A stretch of 64,000 nt of DNA from Neonectria sp. B-13. Taxonomy: Eukaryota > Ascomycota > Sordariomycetes > Hypocreales > Nectriaceae. Positions 54,511 through 64,000 of the stretch are shown one piece after another. Position numbers and translations under genes: made by a program. How positions within the stretch are numbered: the first letter of the stretch is position 1; each line of letters begins with the position of its first letter. A model generated the notes under the pieces. It made no database searches. It was not told the DNA's origin and worked only from the letters and a program-made list of their open reading frames with translations. The DNA lies in contig NOKP01000032.1 of NCBI GenBank assembly GCA_002682825.1, positions 1 to 64,000 of the forward strand, in the 5' to 3' direction.

Positions 54511-55539
54511 ATGTTGAAGAACTTGGTTATTCTGGGCAGCTTGCTCAGCCTCGCCCAAGCTGGTCCTTGCAAACCTGCCTCAGTGACCACTTCTGACTCG
54601 ATCACTGTTGCGACTACTACCGCTCTTGATACTTCGAGTACCGCAGTTGTCGATACTACGAGCACTGAGGCCGTTGAGACCACCACCACCGCGGCCGATA
54701 CTACGAGCACCGCAGTTGTCGACACTACTACCACCGCGGCCATTGAGACCACCACCACCGCGGCCGATACCACCACCACCTCAGCCGCTGAGACGACGAC
54801 CACCAAGGCTGACGAAACCACCACTGCTTCTACCGCGAGCACTACCAGCTCTGTCCCATCTGAGCCTACCTCGTGCGCCATCGACCCTGAGTGCCCGGCC
54901 TCCGGATGGAATGTTGACTACTATGCCAACGTCTTCGAAGCGGGCTACGGCAACGATGAAATGACCGTCGATGCCTCGTACTACCTCACCGAGGGCCTGA
55001 GCCCCATCGATTCGTCTGTGACCGACACGACCTACTTCGCACAGGACTACATGTCTGACCTCTCTGGCTATGCTCAGACTTTCCCCAACAGCCACTACCC
55101 CGGCAAGGCCTACTATGTCGGCTACGAGCGTACCCTGAATGGTGGCATCACTGTTGACGCCAACAGCTTCACGCTGGTCTACCAGGGCTACTACCAAGCT
55201 CCTTCCACCGGCACCTACGAGCTCTGCATCCAGGCTGACAACGCAAACACCCTTTTCTTTGGCGAGGGCAATGCCTTCGACTGCGGCACTGGTGAGCCCA
55301 GCGTTGATTCCCCTGCGCTCGTCCTGGCGGCCACTGGCTATCACTTCAACAACCCTGTCCGTTGCGGTAGCGTCTCCCTGATCAAGGGACACAACTACCC
55401 CGTGCGTAACGTCATGGGTAACAAGAACGCTGTCTCAATGTTTGAGTTCACCATCAAGGCGCCTGGGGAGACGGCTAAGCACAGCTTTGCTGGAAAGGCG
55501 TTCCCTGTCTCGTGCGGTCTAACTAGCGCGACGGCCTGA
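54511..55539 (+). CDS. GLEYA-domain adhesin-like surface protein
   Basis: Single exon, 342 residues. Signal peptide MLKNLVILGSLLSLAQA, then GPCKPASVTT. Residues 25-120 are a Thr-rich stalk of repeated TTTTAADTT units. The C-terminal 210 residues match the GLEYA/PA14-like adhesin fold: GWNVDYYANVF, YYVGYERTLNGGITVDANSF, TLVYQGYYQAPSTGTYELCI, DNANTLFFGEG. GLEYA domains bind glycans and are found on yeast flocculins and many fungal wall proteins. No GPI signal is seen. Codon use and length look normal and the gene appears intact. Confidence 0.88.
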   Translation: MLKNLVILGSLLSLAQAGPCKPASVTTSDSITVATTTALDTSSTAVVDTTSTEAVETTTTAADTTSTAVVDTTTTAAIETTTTAADTTTTSAAETTTTKADETTTASTASTTSSVPSEPTSCAIDPECPASGWNVDYYANVFEAGYGNDEMTVDASYYLTEGLSPIDSSVTDTTYFAQDYMSDLSGYAQTFPNSHYPGKAYYVGYERTLNGGITVDANSFTLVYQGYYQAPSTGTYELCIQADNANTLFFGEGNAFDCGTGEPSVDSPALVLAATGYHFNNPVRCGSVSLIKGHNYPVRNVMGNKNAVSMFEFTIKAPGETAKHSFAGKAFPVSCGLTSATA

Positions 55540-56232
55540 GGGAACATACGAGGGATACGATTGAGCGAGAGATGCCGTAAACTGAAATAACCTACCTATC
55601 ACGTTAGATATAATCTTGTTAATTTGTTAATTTTAATACTTGTTTAACTATTATTGCTGTCATGGGAGGGCGAGCTCCTACACCCGGTTCAGTGACGGAC
55701 CAGAACAGATACACATACTGAAGTTGTCTTGACTCTACACCTGCTCGCCAGTAGAAGCTTGCTCCTTCGTCGTCAGAACGGATGTCTGGATGACCACTGC
55801 TGCCCTGCACTCAATACTGCACCTTAGCGTTTTGCACGCGTTCCTTGACTTACGATCTCAACTTCTAATCAATTACCATTGCTTCTGTTATCTGCCACGA
55901 ACCTAGGCCGCTCATGTACGTGATCCGTCGCCGCTTTTACTCAGGCCGGCTCAGGCTGGCTCAGTCCTCGCTCAGTCCTCGCTCAGGTTGAGCTCAGGAA
56001 TCATCGTTGGTTTGCGGACGCAACGTGTACCAGGCTCAGAGCCGTAGGGCCTATCAACTTACCGCCATCCTAGAGAAGTGAGGCTTCTGATCTGACAAAC
56101 ATACCCGTCTCTCTATGTGGACACAAAAATGCCAAGATCTTGAGCGTATGACTTGAAGAGAGAAAGAAGACAGGATGATGGCTATGCACGCTCTCGTCAT
56201 TATCGGCTCATTTACTTAGACAAGTATAAGAA
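55540..56232. other. intergenic; contains a short tandem repeat
   Basis: No gene recognised. See the repeat at 55939..55997. Confidence 0.45.
55939..55997. repeat. GCTCAG-containing tandem repeat
   Basis: About six copies of a 10-11-bp unit (CTCAGGCCGG, CTCAGGCTGG, CTCAGTCCTCG twice, then variants). Confidence 0.7.
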
Positions 56233-56733
56233 GTGTCCTTCGAACAGCCCTGGACTAACACAACTTCAGCATCGCCGCCCCCTTCAAAGCCCCGAATCAT
56301 AGCATCTTCCCACCGTGTTTCAAGCCATGCGCCCCAACGTCTCCTACTCCCCCACGACGTGGGACTTGACAGCTTATCCGGGATGCTAAATCCTTTGGAC
56401 TACAATGGATCCTCCAACTTCCAAGCTGGGAACTGTAGCAACTCTTCTCAGGACTTCCAGCCCGCAGAATGGCTCTCGGTCCTTGGCCTTTCCACATTCA
56501 TCCCCGTCCTGTCCATGCTTTTCTTTGTCTACCGTTTTCTAAACGCTTCGCATGACGGCCTAAACCTTTTCAGCCTGGGCATTCTACTTGCTTCCGCGGG
56601 GTGCCTACTCGTGCTTTTCCCCCAGGTCTATATACTACGTTCTTTGATCTTATCCATCGACACCTCAAAAGTACGGTCATTATCCGCGAGCGAGACCGGC
56701 CGTGGCTGTTGGAATGGGCTGTCACTGGACTAG
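56233..56733 (+). CDS. possible small membrane protein
   Basis: Up to 166 residues, with two hydrophobic segments (WLSVLGLSTFIPVLSMLFFV and LFSLGILLASAGCLLVLF). A start at MLNPLDYNGSSNFQ near 56383 would leave about 116 residues. No family recognised. The two clear hydrophobic runs are the main support for it being coding. Confidence 0.35.
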   Translation: MSFEQPWTNTTSASPPPSKPRIIASSHRVSSHAPQRLLLPHDVGLDSLSGMLNPLDYNGSSNFQAGNCSNSSQDFQPAEWLSVLGLSTFIPVLSMLFFVYRFLNASHDGLNLFSLGILLASAGCLLVLFPQVYILRSLILSIDTSKVRSLSASETGRGCWNGLSLD

Positions 56734-58394
56734 GGAGTGGCATGGCCATTGAGCTCTGACATGGTAATCCTTCGGTCATCCTATGACTCATTACCTTGTT
56801 CTCAGTCAGCGGTTAATGAGATAGAGGGTACTATTTTTACATTAGATCACATTCACAACTCATCAAGAGGTGTAAATCCCAGTCTGAAGCGTCATGCATT
56901 TACTACGTAGATGGACGATTAAATTGCTAATCATCAGACGCTCTAGCCTTGAGGGTGATGGAGAGCATGCAAGAACCTTGGCTGTCGTGGCAAGAAGCAT
57001 GATTGCGTCACTGATGTCATATGATAATCTGACTAGCCTACGGCGGGCGTCTAACACACATCACTTCTTCTCTATGCTAACCACGTCAAGGGCGACATGA
57101 CGTTGAAGTAGGCGGAAGCACGTGGTGCAGTTTACCTGCAGTCTTGGTCTGGGTGGGATGCAAGGGCCCGCCACAGTTACAGCGGGTCGCCAAGTGCAAC
57201 TCCAAGACGCAGAGACGCCCAAGATAGCTGCGGCTAGACTCAAGTTACTGAGTGTCTTACACCTTTGCACCATGAATATCCGCCTTTGAACACGTGTTAC
57301 TGTCATGCCATCGTCGATATGGCTGATACGACCCACATCGCCGATTGTTGTAAGCTTTTCCGGGATGAACGTGAGCGACATGAATACACGAAAGCCACCT
57401 TGACTTAGTCTCAAACCTGTTCTCTGCAGCCTGCACGACGTTCTCCTGGTCGGAGATTTGGTGGAAAGGCAGATGACTCCCTCCTCTCTCTTTCGTCAGG
57501 TCAGGAGCCCCACCTCCTGAGCCGTTTGCATCGTCGAGGATGCCCAGAGGTACTGGCTATGCCGCTCTCTGATACATGGAATGCAAAACTATCGTACAAA
57601 ACAGCGCCTGCTCCCGTCTCTCTGGAAATGGAGAGCAGACTCCAACATCGCCTTGACCATGTTGCAGAGGGATTGACGCAGCTTCTTCGAGACGCACACT
57701 TGATTGCAGGACATTCACCATGAGGGGCGTCGGTTTTGTAGATCTTTACGCTGCACTTGCGGCTATATAGGCAGGTCAATATAGAAACAAGGAAACGGAT
57801 GACTCTTGCTTGACTTGCATGGAAAAGACGAATGCTCTGCCATACCTCGATTTCCGCCTTAGCTAAGACATTCTCGACTCGATCGCACGCTTCGATTGAT
57901 CCTTCAGCATGTGGAGCCCGACTTGTCAGAGTTCGGCCAGGCTGGTCGTTGCACAAGTCGCGGCCCATCATTGCAACTCCTATAAATGACGTACACCAAA
58001 CACCGCCATGTGATTGTGGGCTTGCCGGTGAAATGCCGTGGCCCAGACTCACTCTCCGTCAGTTATGCTGCAAGGGGACCGTTGTGGTGGGCAGTATAGA
58101 TCATGATGAGCCCATGCGGTACCAAGAGTAGGATTAACCTGGCTGTGACAGACCGTACATTGTTCTAGATGGGCGTATATGGTATCTTGGTACTACGTAC
58201 AAGCTCAGCTACCAATGTACTGCAGTCGCCACTACACTTGCCCCAGCTCTCAAGTCATCAACAGACTTGTGACTGTGCCCAGCAAACTAACACTCCGAAC
58301 CCCTCGTCATAGAAGATAAAGCCCTCTCACTTTCCCTATCTCTGAGATCAACTATCACAGGAAGGTGACATGCTGAAACGCTCAAGTTCTTGCT
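56734..58394. other. gene-poor stretch of 1.7 kb
   Basis: Open frames on both strands (for example 57501..58052 minus, 57832..58131 plus) overlap one another. None shows a domain, signal peptide or clear intron structure. Confidence 0.4.
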
Positions 58395-59852
58395 CTAGCC
58401 CGAGGTCGAGGCCCGGTGGTGGGGTAACTTGAATGTCCGTAACAGCCCCAAACCACCGAAAGCCACTGCAATACCAGTAAAAACCATGAGCGGACCATAC
58501 TTTGTTCCATAGCCGAATCTTCCACCCCAGCTGCTGGTATCTCCAGAGTTAAGTAGCGGAATGCTGACGAGACCACCGCTCACAAACCCAATGCCCCGGG
58601 CTCCATTGAGCAGACCGTACGTCAGACTCGAGTCGATAGTCTCATTGTACTTCTCCGCTTCATGTTCCAGCTCTTTGGTGATTCCTCCCCAAGTAGCACT
58701 GTAGCCGCCAGCAAAGAAGCCAAAGAAGATAGCAAAGATGAGGACGACTGCGGAACTTCCCTGTGTAGAGAAACCCCAGAGCAGGAAGACAGACGCTGAC
58801 GCTGCGAATGCCGACAGACAGGTTGTAGTTGCAGCTGAGAATTGATGATATTTGTTATCGGTGAGCCAGCCGAAGAAGAAACAAGAAAAGATGCCGGGAA
58901 TATTATGCAAAGTAAGCAGAAGGGTGGAAATTGCCTGGCTGGCGTCGCTGAAATCGCGTGCAAATGAGGGAAGATAGTTTTGTGGAAGACAGTATCCAGA
59001 GCTTTGGAGTGTAATTGCAATGCAATACAAGTAGATGCCACGGTGCTTGAGGAAAGTCCACGGTATGCGAGGAGGCTTCTCGCCGCCAGGTGTCATCTTG
59101 GAAGGGTGCGTCGGCACTAGAAAGATGGAGAGCAGACCCGAGCCAGCCAAGATGAAGGCCCAAATCCGAATCGTCCATCGGAAGCCATACTGGTCGAGAA
59201 GGTACCGCAGCAGGAAGGGACAGGTTGAGCCGACAATGTTCCTACATGAGAGGATGATGCCGTACGCAACAGCTCGATTGTCTGTAGCGTACCACTCTCC
59301 GAGGGAACATGTTGCTGGACTATACACGAGAGTGCATCCAAAAGCAGCCAGTATACCTTGCGTTACCATCAAGTGCCACACGTGGGTACTGAAGGAGGAG
59401 AGGATGAACCCGAGGAACGCTATGACAATGCCGCAGAGCTCTGCTCTGAGCCGATAACGGGCCCAGTACCGGGTAAAGATGGCAAATAAAAACGGCATGG
59501 AGATATATATGATGCCGTTGGATGTGGTGCCAATGACGCCAGTAATGTCGAGATCGCCTTGAAGAGTCCAGTTACTCGTCCAGTACTCTTCAAAAATACC
59601 ATAACTCAGAACAAAGCCTAGGAATGTAAGTAGAAACACAATTTTGAGATGGAGTCCATGCTCACCCCAGAGAGGAAGCTGCATCAACGCTGAGCCGCAA
59701 AGAACATGAAGCCTTTTCTTATCATCCTTCCCCCGTGCTGAGTCGTCTCGATCGGTTGTATTAGACGCCTGTTCTGCTGAATTTTGGTCTTGTTGGAAGT
59801 TGTCAGGTGGAAGGCCGTTTGGAGATGGCACCCTTTTCTCTGCTTCTGCCAT
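58395..59852 (-). CDS. MFS transporter, monocarboxylate-type
   Basis: Two exons, 59666..59852 and 58395..59617, about 469 residues from MAEAEKRVPS. The 48-nt intron 59618..59665 is a multiple of three with no stop; its removal restores LWGFVLSYGIFEEYW in the first membrane span, typical of MCT/MCH proteins. About 12 membrane spans are visible, including FAIFFGFFAGGYSATWGGIT. Such fungal MCT-like proteins move monocarboxylates or small metabolites, but most have no known substrate. The gene lies in the same orientation downstream of the GMC oxidoreductase, so a shared role in uptake or export is possible. Confidence 0.85.
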   Translation of the reverse strand: MAEAEKRVPSPNGLPPDNFQQDQNSAEQASNTTDRDDSARGKDDKKRLHVLCGSALMQLPLWGEHGLHLKIVFLLTFLGFVLSYGIFEEYWTSNWTLQGDLDITGVIGTTSNGIIYISMPFLFAIFTRYWARYRLRAELCGIVIAFLGFILSSFSTHVWHLMVTQGILAAFGCTLVYSPATCSLGEWYATDNRAVAYGIILSCRNIVGSTCPFLLRYLLDQYGFRWTIRIWAFILAGSGLLSIFLVPTHPSKMTPGGEKPPRIPWTFLKHRGIYLYCIAITLQSSGYCLPQNYLPSFARDFSDASQAISTLLLTLHNIPGIFSCFFFGWLTDNKYHQFSAATTTCLSAFAASASVFLLWGFSTQGSSAVVLIFAIFFGFFAGGYSATWGGITKELEHEAEKYNETIDSSLTYGLLNGARGIGFVSGGLVSIPLLNSGDTSSWGGRFGYGTKYGPLMVFTGIAVAFGGLGLLRTFKLPHHRASTSG

Positions 59853-60765
59853 GACGAGTCTGGGAAAGATGCCAAGACTTAGGATAGACTTTCGCGAATA
59901 GGGAAATATTCTGTCCAAGGGAATAGAATTTAGGGTGGTGCAGAAGATATCTGGCCGATGTGTGGTCGTGGTGTGTCTGGAATATAAACCAGTGTCAAGT
60001 CCGGGTTTAATATACACAAGTCACGTAATTTAAAGCTAGACAGCATGGGAGAAAGTAAGGACACCAGTAGACTTTTAGTCACCCCTGCTGGAAAAGAAAG
60101 TAACACTGGCGGCCGGAGGGAGTGGAATGACAAGTCCCCGTACGTATGAATCGTGCCACACCCTCCAACCCCCTCCACACACATTTCAACAGTGTGGGGT
60201 AAGTTGCTGATAAGCCCTTGGTACAGTAGATCCCTGCGCAGCTTACGGGACTTGGCTTCGGTCCCTCCCCCCAAGCTCCACAAACGGACCAAGAGGAGAC
60301 ATTAGGCACCGCTGTATCATCATGGTTCTACAAGCGCCGGTGCCGGAATCAATCAGCGCCCAACGTCATACCTGCACATAGTTTCGCAAGAGGCAACAGT
60401 GTAGGCGACTATTTTCCGCTCCTGAATCTTCTATCTGGGCTAAAGGGATGTGACGGGTCATTCTGTTTTGGCGGTGACGCTGGGACTGGAGTGTTTAGAT
60501 CATAATGCAACATCGAGACTCGTATTGTGCCAGCGAGAAATACACTCCACCACAATCCAAATCATGGCTCGCCGTGAAAGAATATTTCCGTTTAGAAAAA
60601 TTCAAATAGAGTTAATTTGCACTACGAAAAGAATTGAATTCTCAGTGATTGCCCGTATCATGGTCATTCACCGAGCTAGGCCAGAAGCCTATACGACAGA
60701 GCAAGCCTCACGCAAACACTTCATGCCACCACCGAGTGCTCCAGGGTCTATACCCCTACAACTCT
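59853..60765. other. intergenic between MFS and GMC genes
   Basis: 3' flank of the GMC gene and promoter of the MFS gene. No extra gene recognised. Confidence 0.45.
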
Positions 60766-62745
60766 TTAAGCCGAGCCTTTGTAATGGTCAACAATGTCCT
60801 GAACCAACTTCTCGGCATTGGCGTAAGTAGGACCCATTGTATGGCCAGGGGGAGTCAGCGGCATGGTAGAAGAATCGATGATGCGCAAGTTCTGGACGCC
60901 AAACACGCGACCCTTGGAGTCGACTACCGCCAAGGGATCATCTGCCTTGCCCATTGAGCCTGTGCAAGATTAGAATGAAGCTGAGCACACAGAACATCTA
61001 CTTACAAGAAGCGGTGCCGTGATGGGTTGGATCCAGGTTGTCGTATGTCAGCTCCAGCAGATGCTCGTCACTAGTGACGTTGGCACCAGGGTATACTTCC
61101 ACACCAATACGCGAAGAGATGTGTTTCCAGATCTCACGAGCCTTTCTGAGTGCGTACAGGGCCACTTCCTTGTCAGTGTCTGCCAGCAGCCAGTTGGGGT
61201 TGATGACGGGTGCGTCGAGGTTGCTCGCCGACGCGATGGTCATGTTTCCACGACTCACAGTCCCGACCATTCTGATGGTCATGGACGCATAGTTCTTGCC
61301 GGTTGCGCCTGCTGGTGGATTGACCATCTGCATGATGAATTCCACCTCCGGCCAGTCATCGGGATACTGTGCGAGGTCTGCCTGGGCCTTCTCGCTGAGA
61401 TTTGCCACGGGGATCTTCTCAAATGCTCCAACGTCAACACCTCCGTTGGTCAGCGGTCCGGTCTTGTGCTGGTTGAACTCGATGACGGCTTCCTGCAACT
61501 TGTCTGGCTGCTTCCAGCCTCCGATCGAGATGCCTTCAATTTCCCACATTGGCCCATGAACAGCAGCGGAATCATGTATTCCTTGACCTACACCCTGGAG
61601 ATTCGACACAACTGGAATATTGAACTTGCCAAGCGTCTCTTTGGGACCGATCCCAGACACCATCAACAGTTGGGGGGTGTTCCAGAGTCCTGCAGCCACG
61701 ATGACTTCCTTGCGAGCCGTCAGATTGAACGATTGCTGGCCATAGTTGTCGACGGTGACACCAACAGCCCTCGTGCCAGAGAAGAGAATCTTCCGAACCA
61801 TAGAATTGATATATGTCGTCAGACCAGGCCGGCCGAGGGAATGTTGCAGAAATGAGCTCTCAGAAGAATCGCGAAGGCCAGTCTCGGGATTGATGGAAAA
61901 CTGCCACCAGCCCCATCCTTGCAAGACGCCGGCTGTGAAACTAGGGATTTGTTTAAAGCCCACGGCTTCAAATGCTTTGATGGCGTCCCATGAGGCCGGA
62001 AATACGTAGCTTGGATAAGTAAGGTGCAGAGGGCCTCCCTTCTCGGAGAACACAGAGGCGTCATCGAGCGGCGTGGCGTTTGCAGGTCGACGGTGGGTGT
62101 TATCTGAGAACCTGACACTTCGCTTGTTGAACTCAAGCATGTTGTCCCAGGTGTAAGCTTGGTCACCGACCTTGTCGGCCCAGTGCTGGTAGGCGCCTTT
62201 GGTCGGGCGGTTGAGCATCATCAGGTTCCTGGCGCTGCTGCCACCAAAAGTGCGACCTTGTGCATAGTTGATCCTCTTCCCGTTCTATGACAGTGTTAAT
62301 ACCGAATCATATCGTGGAATCAAAGGATATGTTACGTTTTGCGGTTCCGTCCAGTAGCCCCAATCGACGAGTGGCTGCCAACTGTTTTGGCCATTGGAAC
62401 CCTTCCAATCGTTGATTCCTAGGGTGCATTAGCAATCTGTACGCTCCCAGGCTGCAGGTATCTTCTGGAAGACCTACTGAAGGGTAGTTGGCTGATGTTG
62501 CCGTTACTCATCTCATAAAATCCTCCCGCCTCAATCAAGGCGACTGTCGCGTTGCTGTACTCAGTCAGACGGGCTGCTGCGAGCGCCCCTGCTGTCCCGC
62601 CACCAACAATTACATAATCGTAGGTGGCATTGATACCCGGAATGCCAAAGCCGTTGCCAGTGAGCTGCCCGTCATCAAACTGCGGAGGCACATCCTCGGC
62701 AAACGCCGAGGCAAGTAGGGTGTATAGGATTGCAAGGAGACGCAT
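60766..62745 (-). CDS. secreted GMC oxidoreductase
   Basis: Four exons, 62478..62745, 62336..62418, 61006..62284 and 60766..60959, about 607 residues. Signal peptide [16 protein letters not shown]. The FAD-binding motif [16 protein letters not shown] is at 45-60 with an acidic end (LIEAGG). GMC signatures appear as [17 protein letters not shown] and a second one near [17 protein letters not shown]. The C-terminus includes HHGTASCSMG and [17 protein letters not shown], with the His of the latter a likely active-site residue. It should oxidise an alcohol or sugar with FAD and pass electrons to oxygen, outside the cell. Aryl-alcohol- and glucose-oxidase-type members have this layout; the substrate is not predictable. 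Confidence 0.88.
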
Positions 62746-63463
62746 TGTGGTGTGCTTGGAGCCGCAAAAGAGCCATAGTCTTCTCCTCTACTACCTCTGC
62801 CTGTTTATATACCTGGGGTGGTCTAGGATTATCCGACCCTGTGTCAAGCAAAGCAGGCGAATGGGTCTCCATGAGGGAAATGGCTCTACACAACCCTACG
62901 TGATGCTTGCTTGACTTCGATCCATCAACTCTATCGAAATAGGGTCAGGTGCCTGCGGGAGAGAGAGCGAGTGACAGCATTGGGGCTTGCGAAATCTCAT
63001 ACGATAGCCGCATTAGAATGATTTCGGCATTGAGAATCCCTCCGCTTACATGAGAGTCTGCTAGTTGTTACAAATACTTTCCAAACCCTGTTTTTACAAA
63101 CCTAAAAAATGGCGATAAGGGAAGAGAGAGAGAGAGCTCAGCAGAGCAGGGGCAGAAGGGATCTGCAGGTGTGCAGATAGAGATGCCAGCTTGATAGAAA
63201 CACCTTCAAAGACCCCTTGTCCCCCCCTTGCGAAACCATGCAGATCAATGACTGGAAAGATATATCTATGCGTTTGGGTAACAATATAGACGGGGGTGCG
63301 AGTATGATTGTGTTCCTGAGCATACGTGTCTTCTCGTGAACCCTGCAAGACAGACAGACGTACAAGTTGCAAGAGTTAGAAATGTGCAAAAGTAGTCCCG
63401 CGAGACGTACTTCGCCACCACTAGCCCCATCCACTTCCACTCCATTGGGCTACTTGCTTTAAA
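62746..63463. other. intergenic upstream of the GMC gene
   Basis: No gene recognised. A short GA-rich run lies near 63121-63137. Confidence 0.45.
62804..62811 (-). promoter_or_regulatory. TATA box of the GMC gene
   Basis: TATATAAA on the minus strand, about 60 bp upstream of the start codon at 62745. Confidence 0.55.
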
Positions 63464-63496
63464 GTTACTTTACAAGCAAATTGCTTGTAAAGTAAC
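63464..63496. repeat. 33-bp perfect palindrome
   Basis: Arms GTTACTTTACAAGCAA and TTGCTTGTAAAGTAAC (16 bp each) around a single central A. Outside it, CTACTTG (near 63450) and its complement CAAGTAG (near 63504) extend the symmetry imperfectly. It may be a foldback tip, a MITE fragment or a protein-binding site. Confidence 0.85.
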
Positions 63497-64000
63497 ATCT
63501 AGCCAAGTAGTCCCCCTTATGGCAAGCTGTAATGTCATTATGTTTGGACTGTAAGTGTATGCAATACTAGCTTTTCAATGCCTACATCTCTTTCTAAGGC
63601 ACAATAGCAGCTTTTGACCTATCTTTTCAACTGCAACAACGACTTCCAACGCAGAAGCTTCTTCCTTCATCATCTTTGAAGATCCTGAGCTACATCACAG
63701 CTTCAAATTGGGTCATAGTGCGAGGCAAAGGCTCATTGATTGCATTGCAAATGTCAGCTGGCTCATTGGTAAATGAAAAGAGTATCAGTACCTTGATTCC
63801 TTACTATATTCCCCTGCTTTTGATGTATCTTTACTTATTGCTAAAAGCGGGCCAGCTGTGGGGGTTGTACCGCGATGAACACTTCCGACCCTTGCGATCT
63901 CTTGCTTGGCGATTCGGTCCGAGCCGTCCGGGATCTAGTGACTTAGGTCGGCGCCTACGAAACTGACGGGTCCCCACACAGTAAACATGTTTAAGTAAAT
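63497..64000. other. intergenic to window end
   Basis: One 96-codon frame (63676..63966) has a hydrophobic stretch but no other support. No gene is called. Confidence 0.4.

Noticed and set aside
57501..58052. 183-codon minus-strand frame
   Set aside because: No domain, odd composition (Cys, Ser, Arg) and overlapping frames on the other strand.
61019..61855. 278-codon plus-strand frame
   Set aside because: Antisense to the GMC oxidoreductase, whose motifs are unambiguous.
5021..64000. The whole window as Starship cargo
   Set aside because: The recombinase reads leftward. Captains read into their element, so the genes to its right are more likely host DNA.
1..64000. tRNA, rRNA or CRISPR arrays
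   Set aside because: I saw no cloverleaf-like sequence or regularly spaced direct repeats; a tRNAscan-SE run would be decisive for tRNAs.

Overview
The window is nuclear DNA of a filamentous ascomycete (Pezizomycotina, probably Sordariomycetes; the class is an inference). Genes have several short introns (about 45-85 nt, GT..AG, often a CTAAC/CTGAC-like branch site). The families present are typical of these fungi: a DUF3435 tyrosine recombinase, a CVNH-LysM lectin, a GLEYA adhesin, a Clr5-ankyrin protein, a DUF4267 protein and a bilirubin-oxidase-like multicopper oxidase. I rebuilt exon structures by hand from splice sites and reading phase; exon coordinates are in each entry.

Layout. 0-5 kb: a small membrane protein, then an apparently intact DUF3435 tyrosine recombinase (the Starship 'captain' family) read leftward, with a dispersed repeat just upstream of its start and a probable truncated membrane-protein gene beyond. 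5-11 kb: an AT-hook protein and an RBR-type E3 ubiquitin ligase, then a TAGCTAA-rich AT-rich stretch. 11-20.6 kb: a secreted DUF5695-like protein, an SDR and a phytanoyl-CoA-dioxygenase-like enzyme in divergent orientation, a degenerate Ras-like GTPase and a secreted Ser/Thr-rich protein. 20.6-29.6 kb: a 2.1-kb gene desert, a secreted FAD-linked oxidase, a kinase-fold protein, a LINE RNase H relic, a second copy of the dispersed repeat, a mucin-like single-pass membrane protein and a hypothetical protein. 30-38 kb: a multi-pass membrane protein with two micro-exons, the CVNH-LysM protein, an F-box protein and the multicopper oxidase.

38-56 kb is a decaying accessory region. It holds an unidentified pseudogene with three stops, a phosphotransferase-like gene with a frameshift in a TA run, DUF4267, a large Clr5-ankyrin gene, a third (inverted) copy of the dispersed repeat, a kinase tail, a frameshifted SDR, a Copia-derived relic with a stop and a possible monooxygenase fragment. 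Two intact cell-surface genes (a Ser/Thr stalk with a galactose-binding-like domain, and GLEYA) sit among them. 56-64 kb: an MFS transporter and a secreted GMC oxidoreductase on one strand, then non-coding sequence with a perfect 33-bp palindrome.

Main points of interest: (1) the intact Starship-type recombinase, whose orientation predicts that any element extends leftward out of the window; (2) three copies of an unnamed dispersed repeat that differ almost only by transitions, one of them abutting the recombinase promoter; (3) three secreted genes that share a signal peptide, a Pro-Cys-x-Pro cap and a Ser/Thr stalk but end in three unrelated domains; (4) a run of gene relics. I saw no tRNA, rRNA or CRISPR array.
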